Origin: Mortierella sp. BCC40632
Taxonomy: Eukaryota > Mortierellomycota > Mortierellomycetes > Mortierellales > Mortierellaceae
Assembly (NCBI GenBank): GCA_011634665.1
Contig: WAEK01000006.1
Location: 1,073,001 to 1,137,000, forward strand
Length of the DNA stretch: 64,000 bases
Direction: 5' to 3'
Each line of letters opens with the position of its first letter. Positions within the stretch are counted from its first letter, which is position 1. Made by a program: the position numbers and the translations under genes. Below are positions 11,403-25,700 of this stretch, one piece after another. The notes under the pieces are model-generated. The model ran no database searches and was not told the DNA's origin. It saw only the letters and a list, made by a program, of their open reading frames with translations.

Positions 11403-11582
11403 ATGGGTCAGGCCGCCTCAGTCGAACAACCATCGAGCCAAGAATCGCGTGGATCAAGAATGACATCGGCAGCCGCATCAAGAATCCAAAGCGCTGCAGA
11501 CCGCAACCCTAACTCCTCTACAGCAACAAGCGGCTTTAAGCAGCGTGCTCAATCCTCGGCCGCGAGAAATGAAAGGGGATAA
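11403..11582 (+). CDS. Putative 59-aa Ser/Ala/Gln-rich peptide with N-myristoylation-like start
   Basis: ATG at 11403, TAA at 11580-11582. The start MGQAASVEQ fits the N-myristoyltransferase substrate pattern (Gly2, small residues at 5-6, Ser6). The rest is disordered (RMTSAAASRIQSAAD). A CT-rich leader lies about 45-80 nt upstream. It could be the first exon of a longer membrane-anchored protein, but I could not place a convincing downstream exon. Composition could also arise by chance. Confidence 0.25.
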   Translation: MGQAASVEQPSSQESRGSRMTSAAASRIQSAADRNPNSSTATSGFKQRAQSSAARNERG

Positions 11583-12364
11583 AAGGAATCTTTTGCAGAC
11601 TTGAGGTGGAACCGTAACCTGAGTCGATGCGATACTGTAGAAAGAGGGTCATATTGAACTACAAAATATACCATGGTATCAGTCCTGTTCTTTTCAAGAT
11701 AAATAAATAAATCGAACCTCTTGCACTTTTGCACTTGTTATAGATCAACATGTTTATGTCTACCAAGAAGCAATAGGAATCTAAAATTGTCAGCCAAGGA
11801 GGTGCTTATGGGCGGTCTGCAGCCACGCTGCAGACAAAATTTTTACTCCAAAAGGCGGGCTGCTCAGGGCCAGTGTAAATACCGGCCCTTGCTCAAAAAC
11901 AAATGACCAATCGCTTCTCACCGAATATCACTTATTCCAGAGCTTACCACTTTTCTCAGAGAAGAGCCGGTTAACTATTGGCACTCTTTGGGAAGCACAT
12001 GTTGCTCTAGAAGTTAGATAAACTGGAGTTTGCGATTCACTGATGCGGTAAAGACTGTTCAAGTTAGGCTCTACAAAGTGTAAATTCCACGCTTTTATTC
12101 CGACGACCTCCAGTTTGTTCGCGACGACGTTTTTTAGCACTCCAAATCCGACTCCCATGTCATCATGCTCCGTTTCGCCAGGGCTTGTGTCGTTGCCAGC
12201 TCGCTGGTTCTCTCTCCTCGGCTGCGTGTGGTTGTATTCTTGAAGCTCAAGCCGATGATTTGGTTAACTGTGGTGAACTAAAATTAATCGCAGACGGGGT
12301 TGACCGGGTAGCTAGAGTAACCACCGGTCTGTTTTTGCTGACAGGCGGAAAACCGTGCCTTAGT
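11583..12364. other. Probable relic region downstream of the crinkler fragment
   Basis: On the minus strand a frame is open from about 12261 to 11928 and includes GVLKNVVANKLEVVGIKAWN and a following Leu/Ser/Thr-rich part. The composition is protein-like, but I recognise no family and see no start. It lies on the same strand as, and just downstream of, the crinkler-type relic at 12365-12745, so it may be the decayed 3' part of that gene. Confidence 0.25.
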
Positions 12365-12745
12365 TCAGATCGCTGAACTATTGAATAAAAAATGGACAGT
12401 GTTCCCATTTTTGCTGAGAGAATCAAGAGTCAGCTTACTAGAAACACCAAAGCACGGAGCCAGGAATCTGTTGTTCTGTTTAACCATATCCAGGATAGAA
12501 CCTGTCGCATGATTCCTTGATACCGAATCGGGTATTGATAGGTCAGGAAGGTTCAAGAAAAGAAAGCCTGGTCGCTTTTCTGGGGGCTTTCCGAATCCAC
12601 AGCACCATGCTCTTGGCAAACCTCGAAAATTTCCACTGGTGGCGGGCAACGCTCCCTGTCCTCTCACAAAAACTTCGAGAAAGTCGACGATTGGTCCCGG
12701 TTCAAAGAACTTGTCCGTTATTGTTTTGATATCGGCATGGAGGTC
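12365..12745 (-). pseudogene. Crinkler-type (CRN) P-loop region relic
   Basis: A minus-strand frame reads DLHADIKTITDKFFEPGPI, then GNFRGLPRAWCCGFGKPPEK, then DSVSRNHATGSILDMVKQNN, and ends shortly after FGVSS at the place where a Walker A loop would be expected. It matches almost residue for residue the block at 52446-52747, which is preceded there by a recognisable CRN header domain. There is no header, no acceptor and no start here, and the P-loop is degenerate, so this is a gene fragment. CRN proteins are modular, often secreted or host-interacting proteins in oomycetes and early-diverging fungi. Assignment rests on the internal match plus family knowledge. Confidence 0.55.
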
Positions 12746-13693
12746 ACATTGAGGGCGAGCGCGTTGTTAGAGCAGGTGATATCTCAATTTGCGGCTTTGC
12801 GGCGCGCCCTTTTTATCCTGTTCAATGTACTCTTTCCACTGCGTGCAAAACTGCCAGCGCTATCATGGACAAATCCTTTCAGGTTCATGGTGCTCGTATG
12901 GCCATCTGTTTGCTGTGAATGAAGTGGCGCCTGACAGTTGATATGGATGACTAAATCCTCTTGCTATTGTTGCTTGGATAGGGGTTATGAGTGGCGTTGA
13001 GAAGGCAGTGTCGAGAATGAGCAAGAATCCACGCCTATGCGATTTCAACGTCGCTTTGAGAAACAATGGACTTACAAGCCAGTGTTTCCCTGCGGCAACT
13101 TTTCTGGCACCTCTAACCTGAAATTTCCAAGGACTAAAGGATCGATAGGTCATACACTATCATACCCTGACACCTACTATACATCTAGCCATTAAAGTCA
13201 GAGGTCCTTTTTCTACTACAGGTCACACTCTCATGATTTTTACTCACACTGGAAATCATAATCAGGGGGACTTTTGCCCTTTTGTCCCACTCGAAATCTG
13301 TCCCCTCCCCCTTAGGACACCTGTGTTATCTTTTAAGTGACTGCATAGCAATAAGGGGTTAATAGATCTCTTTGGAACGACAACGGTGTATGTTAGGGAG
13401 GGTAAAGGTTGGCAGAGAATCGCCACCCATGACAAGGCCACACAGTCACTCTCTTGGCCACACAAATCCCTTGCACCTATCACCCTTCACTGCAAGGAGC
13501 GATGATTCTCTTACTCCTCACCCCTTACATTCGACTGTCACTTATTCTTTGCATTTTCCCAATGGAACGACGTAGATTCAAAGCTTAGCGAAAAAGGGAT
13601 TATCTTGCTAGATTTTTCTTCTTCTTTAATGGGAAGAAAGAAAGAGAAAGAGAAAAAAAAAAAAAAAAAAAAAAACTATTTTGGCCCTATTTT
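12746..13693. other. Intergenic region 3' of DNA2
   Basis: Some minus-strand frames (12863-13153) have mixed composition without recognisable domains and could be further crinkler debris. GAAA- and A-rich sequence is at 13628-13674. No supported gene. Confidence 0.4.
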
Positions 13694-16538
13694 CTAGAGT
13701 CCGTCCATAATATTCTTGGCCAAAGGAAATTGTTTTAAAACAACATTCGTCCCTGCTCGAATAACTTTGGGTTCACGTAGAGGTCGTTTCTCATTCGTGG
13801 TTTCATCCTTCTCCATGAGTGGCTCTCTATTCTCTTTAGTACCTTCCTTCAAGTCTTCTTCATCCACTCTACTCAATTTTCCTGCCGGTCCCGCAGCAGT
13901 GGTAGAGAAAGTAGGAGAATGCAATCCAAAGTGTTGATGTTCCGCTCCGCGTTCCAAACAAAGGATCCATCGTTTTTGTTCCATCAACTTCATAAACTGT
14001 AAAAACACATTGGACCCTTGAAGTGTCCTTTGGGAACCAAAGATGACCAGCTTGCGTTTGGCTCGAGTAAAAGCGACATTGATTCGACGCCAATCCCGCA
14101 ATAAATCACCTACATGTTGCTCCGCATTCGAACGGACCAACGAAACAATCACACATTCCTTGTCCTTGCCCTGGTATCGATCCACTGTATGAATATCGAG
14201 CAATGGTCGTTGACGCAATAATCGAGATAGAACTTTGAGCTGTGCTCGTAATACGGAAATCACTCCAATGTCTGCTTCGGCCACACCACCACTGATCAGG
14301 GCTTCAGTCAATTGCATGACCAACAATGCCTCGGTTGGATTCTGCGTGGAGCCCATGACTTGCACTTCGTGTGATGCCAAAGGATCCGTGTCTATGAATA
14401 CAACTGATCGTTTGGGGTCTAATGCTTGTTCCAGCCAACATGGATGACCTCCATGACAATCGTCCCTGTTTGCTTCGCCTACAGAAGGCTGGCCTTTGGG
14501 TGACAGTGGGCCCTTGGAGCGCTGAGAGTGGGCACGCTCTCGGAAGAGCTGAATGTTGGGTATCTCAAGTCTCTTGGAGGCTACATAATCTGTTGCACAA
14601 CGTAGTCGGTTGTTGTAAACCAATGCGTTGGATAAAAGCATGACATCATCGTTCATTCGATACTGTAACGTCAAGCTGACTACTGCTTCTGGGTATCGGT
14701 CAGAGAGGGTCTTGAACAGACTCTGGTCGAAACCGCCTTCTTTTGCACTCTTATTCTTGACCTAGAAATTAAATATATATAGTGGGTTAACAACAGTAAA
14801 TAAATAAAGCAACATGAGCCCATCGTAACGATCAGACACCTCATGGTTCGGAACCTACAAGTGGAGGTAGCTGATTGTGATCACCAACCAAGACAAACAC
14901 ATCTGCATACCGCAGAGGTCCAACACAGACTGGCATCGTAATTTGTGATGCTTCATCAACAATACAATAGTCAAAGCGCTTTTCGCTAAACAGAGGGCTG
15001 AGTTGGGTTAAATCAAGATAAGAAAAAAAATGGAGTTGCATTTTAGTTACAAGGTTTTTCTTGCTCGTTCATATTGGAAGATAAAAAAAAAAATCGCCGA
15101 TTGGACTTACTCGCCGATTCCCAAACTAGTTGTTCCGACAACTTGACAACTTCCATATAACTCATGAATCGCATTTGCATTATCATAAGGTGATTGTGTG
15201 AAATCCGGTACCAGTTTTCGAACATCACGGTGTACTTTTTCCTTGTTGCCAAGTCGAACCATCTTGATGTCTGGCCTCAACTTCATGAGCACATTATCGA
15301 CCGCAGAATGTGTGTACGAAGTCAACAACACGGTCTTCCCTCTCTCCACCAATGTATGAATAATCTGTGCAATGGTCGTGGTCTTGCCCGTTCCTGGCAT
15401 TCCAAGAATCAACGCATAATCATGCGCGGCCAACACGGTCTTGATAGCAAATTGTTGATCCTGGTTCATTTGCTTGTCACCCGCACCAAGCTCAACATCC
15501 TCCAGTCGATCGAAAACAGGTCTTCGCAGATCCACAACCAACTCGCGTCGTTTCGAATCACCTCCATGAGTGTCCGCACGGAACAATTGAACAAGATTGT
15601 TTCGAGCCCTAGCGAATCCTGCCGCCATCTCATCCTTGTCGACCCGAAACAATTCTCCAGAATGTCTTGATCGAGTGGGGTTTGCCTCTTCTTGGGTCAA
15701 GGGAGGTCCAATTTTGATCAATCCTCTGTAAGCCTGGTTACTTTCATGATCAAATCCATCGAGTCGGACGGGGGGACCATCCAGAGGACGATCCAATTTG
15801 ACAGTAATGTCTATCAGTGTGAGATCTAGCACCTGACCAATGGCTAGTGCATAGTGTTCTTTTTCAGAAGAGAGAACAATCGGATCACCCACAGTAATGT
15901 TGGAACTCAACATAGTGCGTCCACCTCGCAAGGTTTGTGAAAGCGTCTGTTGACTGACAGAAGGTAAAGTTGACCCAAGCGCAAATCGATACACATGTCT
16001 CTCCAGAGAATGCTTGGTTTGGCCTGTCTCTACTAGAATTAGATGGCCTAGGCAGTTACCGGCTGCTTGTCGCTCAGAGGATGGCATGGTCCAGATCTGT
16101 TTTTGAAACTTGATGACATCGCTTTGTTCAAGAGATAGTAGTCGATTCCATTTTCCTAGAAACGCCGCATGCGTGTCGTTGAGATGGTCAGTTGCCTCTT
16201 CAAAGGCTGTTCCCATCCCAGATGACTCCAGCGTCCCTGTGTCAAGTAACTTGTGAAACACTGTACAGGTCGAAAAGGAAAAGCAACGGATACAGGTTTG
16301 CTTGCTTCCTAACATGGGTGGCAACAAGACTTTGTCCTCTTCATAGAATGCCAGCTCGTTTCGTTGCATCAAGATAGCTCGGATTTGGTCATGTGGTGTG
16401 GCGACTCGAAGGAACTCGCCTGTCTTTAAGTAAAATAATAATCCCCACTGAACACTGGTATCTACAGTTAGAGTTCAAACATTCGTTAGAAGGAGAAGAT
16501 ATCCAACATGACCAAGCCAAGGAATACTAGACATCTTG

Positions 16539-16572
<34 letters not shown>

Positions 16573-17608
16573 GAACCCGGTCAACATACCATATCGATCC
16601 GTCATCAAGAGGGTATAAAGAGTTGTCTGAGCACGATGAGAGATGACGTTGGATTTTTTGCCCGTCTTGAGTTCAAACGGCACAATGAGATTCTTGTTGA
16701 GGGTCGTATTGTTCTTAAAAGAGGTCAATGTGACCTGGATCGTGGCATCAATTTTGCCTTTGAGTCCAAACATGGGTGACCAGATATTCTCTTCAATATC
16801 AACCACCTTGTTCACGCAAATCAGGCTTGCATCTTCACTTTCTGCAAGACCTAAGGGTGGATCCATCTTTCCTTCTGCCTACAAAAGTAGGATGATTTTT
16901 CCATAACGGGAGAGAGAGAAAAATTAGTCTTGTCCAATAACCCTCCCCCTCCCCCTCAAAAAAGCAAGCGATGAAGTAGAATTCTTTTAAAGAGTTACTG
17001 ACCGATGGTGTTGCTCTCAAGTACCGCTGGGCCCACTGTTGACTGGCGGGGATGTGCTCATGAAGATCACTCCTGGCCGATTCAATGTCTTCTGAAATAA
17101 GGCAAAGGTCGCTCAAATGACTATGGATAATTTCATCCGCTTTGGTTTCCATCGAGGCCGTTGAAAAGTCATTGTTCTTTAACGAGTGTTGGAATAATTC
17201 ATGGAGCATCGTTCCATGAAGGAGTGGGAGCGTCAACTGATCCGTTCTCCGAGCACGCATGTCAACAACAGGCTTCCTAGTGCAGGTAAAGCTTTCGGAG
17301 AGCATGGATGTTGGAATTAACGTGTCTGGTTTGATAATGACAAAGCCTTGAACATTGTTGATCATCATCTCCGAGTCGGAACAGATAAAAGCTCCAATGA
17401 GATGAATAATATCGTCTAGTGAATGAGGCGGTTTCACAAAGAGACGTGAGCGTATTAGTGCTCGTTCTCCCCTCTTCTACATTACCAACAAGATCAGAGA
17501 GCTTTCAATAAACTCCATACCAGGGGACACTAGGGATGCACTCCATGCTTCACATAAAAAGATTTTAGAAATGCTGGTGGACTCTGAACCGCGCACTTTG
17601 ACAACCTG

Positions 17609-17641
<33 letters not shown>

Positions 17642-18875
17642 CCATTAGTAACGAAACGGCTACTCTGACACTACTGCCCAATACCAGATAAAATAGAAAA
17701 AATACCTTGCACTGCGTTGGCCATCGAGGATCAATTTCGTCAGAAACCTCCACGACCGTCCATCGCCTATATTTTAGAGTGTCGACTGAGTAGCTGCCTT
17801 TCTATTCCAACAAGCATGTCCAAGAGTTAGCGTATGAAGAGAGTCACTAGGCGGAGCTTTTCTTCCTTCCTTCCTTCCTTCCTTCATTTTTCACGGGCAT
17901 TCGTTACCTTGCTGTCCAGATCTTCAAAGTCAAAGTCGTTTTCTAGATCTTCCAAGTCTGTGAACTCATCCTCAACCTGAGTCTCAGCAACTGGGTGAGG
18001 TGTTCCAAGTGACGGCTCTGGTGTCAGCTTATCCAGCCGATTCCCCTCAACCGCTTCTTCACCTTTGACAGCACTCATAGCATTGCTCGTGAAGGAATGG
18101 GATGGGCTTTTCATCCCCCACACAGGCATATCAAAGCTCGATAGGGTGGACTGGTTGGATGGAGAAATCGTATTCAAAGAACTAGAGGTCGATCCTCCTG
18201 TACTTGCCAAAACTGTTTCTTGCTCCAATTGTGTCAATTCATCCAAATCGTCCTCGTCCATTTGTAAATCGGTGAAAAAATCATCAAATTCGCTCGACAA
18301 TGGTTCTGCTCCTGCACTGCTGACTTGGGAGGTTGCATTCGACATACAATCTTCGCTGGTAGGAACCAGAGTCGATTTTCCTCCACCACTCGAGGTAGTA
18401 GATCTTGACGCCGTGGCGTCACTCGAGTCACTCAAATCACATGAGAGTCTAGGGGAAATTGTCTCCTGAGTCGTTTGTGAGGATGGAAGCATTCTAGCAC
18501 GGACTCGCTGAAGCATCTGCTTAATATCCTCGCGTGATTCCTTAGATGATACGATTTGTTGAAGTGGTGTTGACAAAGTTGACTTGCCAAGCCCTATCCT
18601 GTCCTTGCCATACCGTCTTCGTCCATGCATGCCAAGCTCAATCGAACTACTGTGTCTTGAGAATCCCTGTTGTCGGGTGGCGGATAACATTCGTTTTTGT
18701 AGAGATTCAGTATTGGTCGTAGGGGTTTGACTTTCCAGAGTATCCTCTTCCGCTTCCTGACGAACGGCTTCAAAGTTTGGTCCGCTCGGTGCACCAAGCA
18801 TTGTAGAAATGATATCGTTCATGTGTTTGGGCTAAGATGGACAAGGTTGGTTATTATTATTATTATTGCTTTTAC

Positions 18876-18930
<55 letters not shown>

Positions 18931-19644
18931 GAAATGGCAAAAGAGAGGACGCGTTTGTACTCGAGGAACCCAGTCATTTTCAAGATGGATATAGTTTTTA
19001 CCTTTCCAGGAGAGCAGGATGTGGCGGATGGAAGCTGGTTAAGGCGCTCCTTGAGAGAGGCCACCTCTGATGAAAAATATGATCCATGTTATTAAATTAA
19101 TACTGTGTGCTCTCAGAAAAATAGAAAAAGAAGGGGGGGGGGCAATTGTTCTGCTACCTTCTTCATGTGATCGGCTAGTAGGTACTCTTTTCAATTTTTT
19201 GAAGGCTTCCGATGGAGGTGTCCGGGACCAATAAACAGGCGTTGGAGCGAGTATGTCACTAAGCGAAACACGTCTTTTTGTCATTCTTGTCGGTGACCCC
19301 GTGATGCTGGACATGGTTGAGCTCCTGCAGAAAGGTTCCTTGGACGACTTCAAGGTCTGTTCAGAAACCGGTTCATGAGATTCACTCTGTATATCGGAAG
19401 AGGGCGCTTTTTGTGAACTGGAACTCTCTGATGATTCAACCTTGGAGAGCGAGTCCAATTGTGGCGAGGACGGTGTCGCCGTTTCAATTCCTTGACGACT
19501 CTCTGACTGCTCAAGACTTGTGTTACTGAGGCTGTGTGTTGGGCTTGTAGGTTTGGACTCTTTAGAGTGAACAGTTGATGCAGGACTAGATACTGTAGGA
19601 ATGCTATTCCGCTTCAGTGTTGGTGGCGGTGGTAGCGGTGATGA

Positions 19645-19678
<34 letters not shown>

Positions 19679-20127
19679 GGTGGTGGTGGTGGTACAGGTT
19701 TCGCCTTTTCCTGAACAATTTCAGTGTTTTTGGGTTTGTCCTGCTGAAGTGAGCTCTTTTGTGGTTGTGGAGGAGCAGGGTCGCGACTTTTTTTCGCGTC
19801 CAAGAACGTGTCCAAAGTTTTGTTGAGCATAGGTTTGGCCATGGATAGTTCACTGAATTTTCCAGCTCGGATTTTCGGTTTGCGTTTCCGAGGTTTGTGA
19901 TTTGACTCAAGTTCGGAATCATCGCTCGAGACAATAAGGACAGGCTTTGTTGTTTTTGATGAAGAAGAACCCGGGTGAGCGGTTGAGGCTGTAGGCACCC
20001 CTTTCCTGTAGTTGGGAACTGGTGGTGGCATCGATTTTCTGTAGAAAGCCTTTTCGTCCCAATGTGTCTCAGATATGTGAGTAAAGGAGAGGTTTGATCG
20101 AGGATAGAGAATGTCGCCACCAAGCAT
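13694..20127 (-). CDS. DNA2: DNA2, ATP-dependent helicase/nuclease
   Basis: DNA2 trims long Okazaki flaps and resects DNA ends in the nucleus. Exons: 20127-19158, 19066-19002, 18831-17908, 17801-17706, 17605-17521, 17415-17003, 16878-16590, 16461-15111, 14997-14859 and 14761-13694. Phases close, giving about 1,799 aa, long for DNA2 because residues 1-650 are disordered and Ser/Pro-rich with Pro10 and Ser8 runs. Residues ~714-950 hold the RecB-type nuclease: [15 protein letters not shown] (catalytic Asp) and PFELKTGK (Glu-x-Lys). The cysteine in SESFTC plus [10 protein letters not shown] give the Fe-S ligands. The SF1B helicase follows, with Walker [10 protein letters not shown] (~1300), [30 protein letters not shown] and VAFTRAKRK. 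The start ATG at 20127 is the first after an upstream low-complexity region; a 5' exon cannot be excluded. Confidence 0.95.
18850..18930. repeat. (ATT)n microsatellite inside a DNA2 intron
   Basis: Two blocks of ATT/TTA triplets separated by GCTTTTACT, in the intron between exons 2 and 3 of DNA2 (18832-19001). Confidence 0.9.
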
Positions 20128-21212
<1,085 letters not shown>

Positions 21213-22517
21213 TCAAGAGATTCGCTGATTGTCTAATATGGAGGTTGGGTGTGGACGAGGGGCTAATTCTTGATCCAAGCTATCTCGCAACTCAAACTGA
21301 GTAGGCTGCTGCTGCTGGTGCTGCTGCTGTTGTTGTTGCTGTACCCGTTCACTATTCTCTTCATCATCGTCATCGTCATCATCTCCATAGTTTTGTTCAA
21401 ATCCTTCGACAAGTCCATAGAGATCTTCCTCACTCTCATCTATCCTGATAGGGAACTTCTCGACCGTCTTTTGCTTCAGAATATAATCAATGACCCAGAA
21501 CTGACAAATGTTCATGGTCAAAGGAAGTAGAAGCATAACAAACAAAATCTGGAGCTTCTCGTTCTGCAACGTCCAGCCCAACACCCATTCGCCAAACGTA
21601 AAGAGGAATGGCTGGATGAAAAGAAAGAGGGAGAGAGAAAAACGTTGTTGTGACAGTGGTTAGTGTCGGAGAATCAGAATTGGGCGATTTAAGAGACACT
21701 TGGACAGTGCTAGAACCAGTTGTAAAATACATACCCAAGTCAAGACAATGACCACAACGATTTTCATCACCACCAATCCAAGCGAGAAGACCAATGTTTG
21801 TTTCCACCATCGTTCAAATTGGGGAGGGTTTCCATATTCTCCTGTCTTGAGACCCTCCATTCGAATATGAGTAAAGTACATGTCGGCTCCCTTGAGGAAG
21901 AGATAGAGCACTCCAACACCAAAGGTTGTGTCTAAAAAGACATTGAGAAAGTACCTGGTAGTAGTAATGGTAGTGGTAATGGTAGTGGTAGCGACCCATG
22001 AAGACGTTGAGGGCAAAGCCAAAAAGAAGAGAGTTTGTCAGTCATACTGGAAAACTTGGTGCTTGGAAAATAAGAAAAGTGTACTCTGAACATAGTCGAC
22101 AGTCGTACCAGATGCAAGGATTAGAGTCGGCCTTTCCTGCCGAAAGACCAAAAAGAGTAGCGGCCAAGAGATTAAGAGAGTGGATGACAACGCCTCCAAC
22201 GATTTGTTTGCTGACATCGTAAAGCCTATTTTCCATAGAAAAAAGTCATGTCAGTGGGAGAGGTAAAGGGGGTGGAGGGTGGATAGCATCCAGAGATGGA
22301 ACATCATGCGAATGCATGGAATAGGAGCCTCCTACCATACTCGGATGGGTCGCATGGGCCGTTCTTTTCTCCGTTTCAGGATGAGAGTCGAAAAGGCGAT
22401 GGTGGCTAGTGCCAGTTGAACAAAGATGGCGAATGGGCCCATCAGGTTGCATGTCTCCCCGGTTGGGGCTCCCGTGGAGTCATCAGGCTCGGCGCGGGGT
22501 AAAAGAAGGTAACCCAT
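21213..22517 (-). CDS. STIMATE/TMEM110-family multi-pass membrane protein
   Basis: Exons 22517-22336, 22225-22109, 21954-21735 and 21611-21213; phases close, giving about 305 aa. Family hallmarks are visible: GPFAIFVQLALATIAFSTL with the basic turn RRKERPMRP, then WLYDVSKQIVGGVVIHSLN, then NPCIW-YFLNVFLDTTFGVG, and WWKQTLVFSLGLVVMKIVVV. This makes four to five membrane helices. In animals STIMATE is an ER protein that promotes STIM1 function at ER-plasma membrane contacts; fungal members are often labelled vacuolar membrane proteins and have no proven role. The C-terminal tail is cytosolic-looking, with an acidic run (D7EE) and a Gln/His repeat, which are lineage-specific. Function in this fungus is unproven. 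Confidence 0.9.
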
Positions 22518-22785
22518 GGGCAGTTAATGGAGACGAGTGAGAGAGTGAATGGATGACACCTACATCGTGGTCTGCTCTCATTGCCTTTGCCCTTTGCCTT
22601 TGGAAAAAGGCCACGCCAAGCCACGACTGAGTATGACAGTCTCATGGGTGGCCAGGTTGGTGGCGCTTGCCACCTTCAGCAAGTTTAAGAGGGCCTGTGC
22701 TTGTGCTCATTTCATTTCATTTCTTCTTCATTGTGCTCTCTGTTGGTCTTTGCCCTTCATCCTGCGCGAATCTTATTTGAGCACA

Positions 22786-25700
22786 ATGCAGGAGCAGGAT
22801 GATGACCCCTATGCCGCCGTTGAATACAGGGACTATGCAGCCTATTTCAGGAACAAGAGACAAAAGCTTCAGAACCAGAATGACGAACGGTACTTGACTC
22901 ATCATTCTCTCCCTCTCCCACTCAAAGTCCCTGTCATGCACATTACTCATTCCCTTTACCATTGCCTTCATATTCAACAACATAACTGCCAACGGTGCCC
23001 TGTAGAGCCTCGATCGCACCAGATGTTCCCCAGATCTTTGAAGGTGTGATAGTCTATGTCAACGGATATACCGATCCTCCAAGTCACTGTAAGTTACCTT
23101 CACTTTTTTCTTTTTCTATCTTTCGCTCCATCATTATAATCTGTCTCCTAATACTAGTAGGTCTCCCTACAACTCTATCTGAATGAATGACCCTTGGCCA
23201 TATTGATAGTTCTCAGGGATATGATTGTCCAGCGAGGCAAGTCTACAAAAGTGGCAAGGAATCTGGCCATTGTTTATATCTCTTTTGATTGGAATCAAAG
23301 TCTAAATTTGCCCTAATCGGCTCTTGACGCCACTAACACGAATATATTGATCGCATTTTTTATCCTTCTGTTGTTTACCTTAGGAGGAGAGTATCGACAG
23401 TTTCGTAAGCAACCTCTTATCCCTTTGTCTGTTTTGGGAACAAATCTGTTCCAAATTTACAGGGATTTTGAAATTTTGACAGACGATGGGATAGGCATTA
23501 GTACTACCATCCTTGAGATTGACATTCAAATACTAAGCTATCTCAAATTATCTTGCTTTTTAGTGTCCAAGAGTCAAATCACTCACATTATTGCCTCAAA
23601 TCTTACTCAGGCCAAGATGAAAGAGTTTAGGTAATTACTCGGGTTTAGCTATGGGATGCGGATCAAACTCCGATCCCTTTAGCTAACATTGACTCGAATG
23701 ACAAAATCATACTATACAATAGAAACTACAAGGTCGCTAAACCAGAATGGGTTGTAGAGAGCATAAAAGCAAACACTCTCTTGCCCTGGCAAAAGTTCAG
23801 TGTCCTCAGAACCCCAAGTTCATTCTTAAAATTGGGGAGTAGCATCAGTCAGAGTCTATCCTCACAACCATCGATTACAAAGGATCCGGCTGTATCAAAT
23901 CTCACCTCTACGCTTAGCACAGGAATCGAAGAATCGATTGTAGATCAGCTCAACGGGGAGGGTGACGAGATAATAGCCTCGCTGCTGGACCAACACTCCG
24001 AGCCGCGTCATGATTCAGAAACGAACTCAAATCTAGGGCACTTCGACACCCTAAAAAAAGACAAAATCATGGAGCTTGAAAAAGCAGATCCTACTCAAAG
24101 CGACCTAGATAAGGACAAGGCAAATCACACTGGATCTTCATTGATAAGCAGTGCTTTCAATTCAGAGCTTCTTTCTGTGGGAGATCATTCGACTGTTCTT
24201 GCAGCAGATCAAGTATATACCCCTCTCCCACTAATGCCTCAGGATCTGAGTAATGATGTTACAAGTCAACAGAAGGACATTTCAATATCCAAGGACCAGA
24301 CAGAGTCTTCGGCTGATACTCGACATCCAACTTTGATTGAACTCTCGGTACCCTGGAATCGACTGAATTCCTCAGTCCAGCCTGGATTTGTTGAAAAGTA
24401 TTATCAGTCATCGAGGTTACATTACTTGTCTGCTTGGAAGGCAAAACTTCGGGAGGTGACAATCCAGTACCAAAAGAAGCGCCCTGCTGTATTTCCCAAG
24501 CCCAGATTCCGCATGATCATGCAAGTTCGACTGTGTTCTCGTATTGGTATCCATGTTCTATTTTTTAAGCCCTTTGTTTCTAGTCTTGCTGAAGCGACTT
24601 TGCTTTTTAAACAATTTTAGGCATATTGATTTCGATTGCTTTTTTGCCTCAGTGTCGTCAAGAGGAAAGCCAGAGCTCGCCGGCAAACCCATTGGGGTTG
24701 CTCATGGCTCAGGCGGATCCACCTCCAATAGCGAGATTGCCTCTTGTAACTACAGGGCACGTGCATTTGGAGTGAAGAACGGAATGCAACTCAAGAGTGC
24801 ACGAGCGCTCTGCCCGGACTTGGTAGTTGTACCTTACGAGTTTCAGCTATACGAAGACATTTCTATCGAATTTTACAAGATTTTACTTGGCTATGCGGAC
24901 GAACTTCAGGCTGTATCAGTGGATGAGGCTCTTGTGGACGTGACCTCTAAATGTATCCCGTGTTGGGGTTTCAAAGGAGGAGAGATGTACCCATCTGGAT
25001 CAACAGGAATGCCAATGCAACTTGATGCTGGTGCATTTGCCCAGAGGATTCGAGACGAGATTTTTCAAACGACTGGATGTCACGCAAGTGTTGGAATCGG
25101 TCCAAATGTGTTGTTGGCCAAATTAGCGACCAAGAGAGCAAAACCACATGGACAATATATTTGGCTGGGAGCACCTGGATCGGAAGAAACTCTGATGGAA
25201 CTGCAGGGACCTCAGCAAAATCTAACAACAGTGACCGGCACCGCTCCTGGTACAGATTTAGATCCTTGGTCTTCCCGAGCTGTCGCCCCTGAAGAAGGTG
25301 GTAACTCCCAATCTCAGCCAGAGGCCGACTTGATCACCACTCCTGAGGGTGCGCCACCAGTGAAGCAACTTGGCGTCAAGGACCTTCCAGGGGTGGGTTA
25401 CAAGATCGCACGTGAACTGGATGAGAAGCTATCGGTTACTACGATTTATGAGCTCCAACAGACGACGCTTGAGATCTTGCGACAGGTGTGCGGCACCAAA
25501 ACAGGCGACATGCTGTACAAGTATTGTCGAGGAATCGATGAGTCGACTCTTGAGTCTGACCGGGACAAGACTCGACAGAGTGTGAGCGCCGAGATTTCAT
25601 GGGGGGTGAGGTTTGAGAATCAGGATCAAGTGGAGGTATTTGTCAATGATCTGGCCAAAGAAGTTAGCAAGCGACTCTTGGAGATTGACATGAAAGGAAA

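Noticed and set aside
19617..19826. Plus-strand frame with poly-Met and poly-Val
   Set aside because: It is the antisense of the Pro/Ser codon repeats of DNA2 exon 1.
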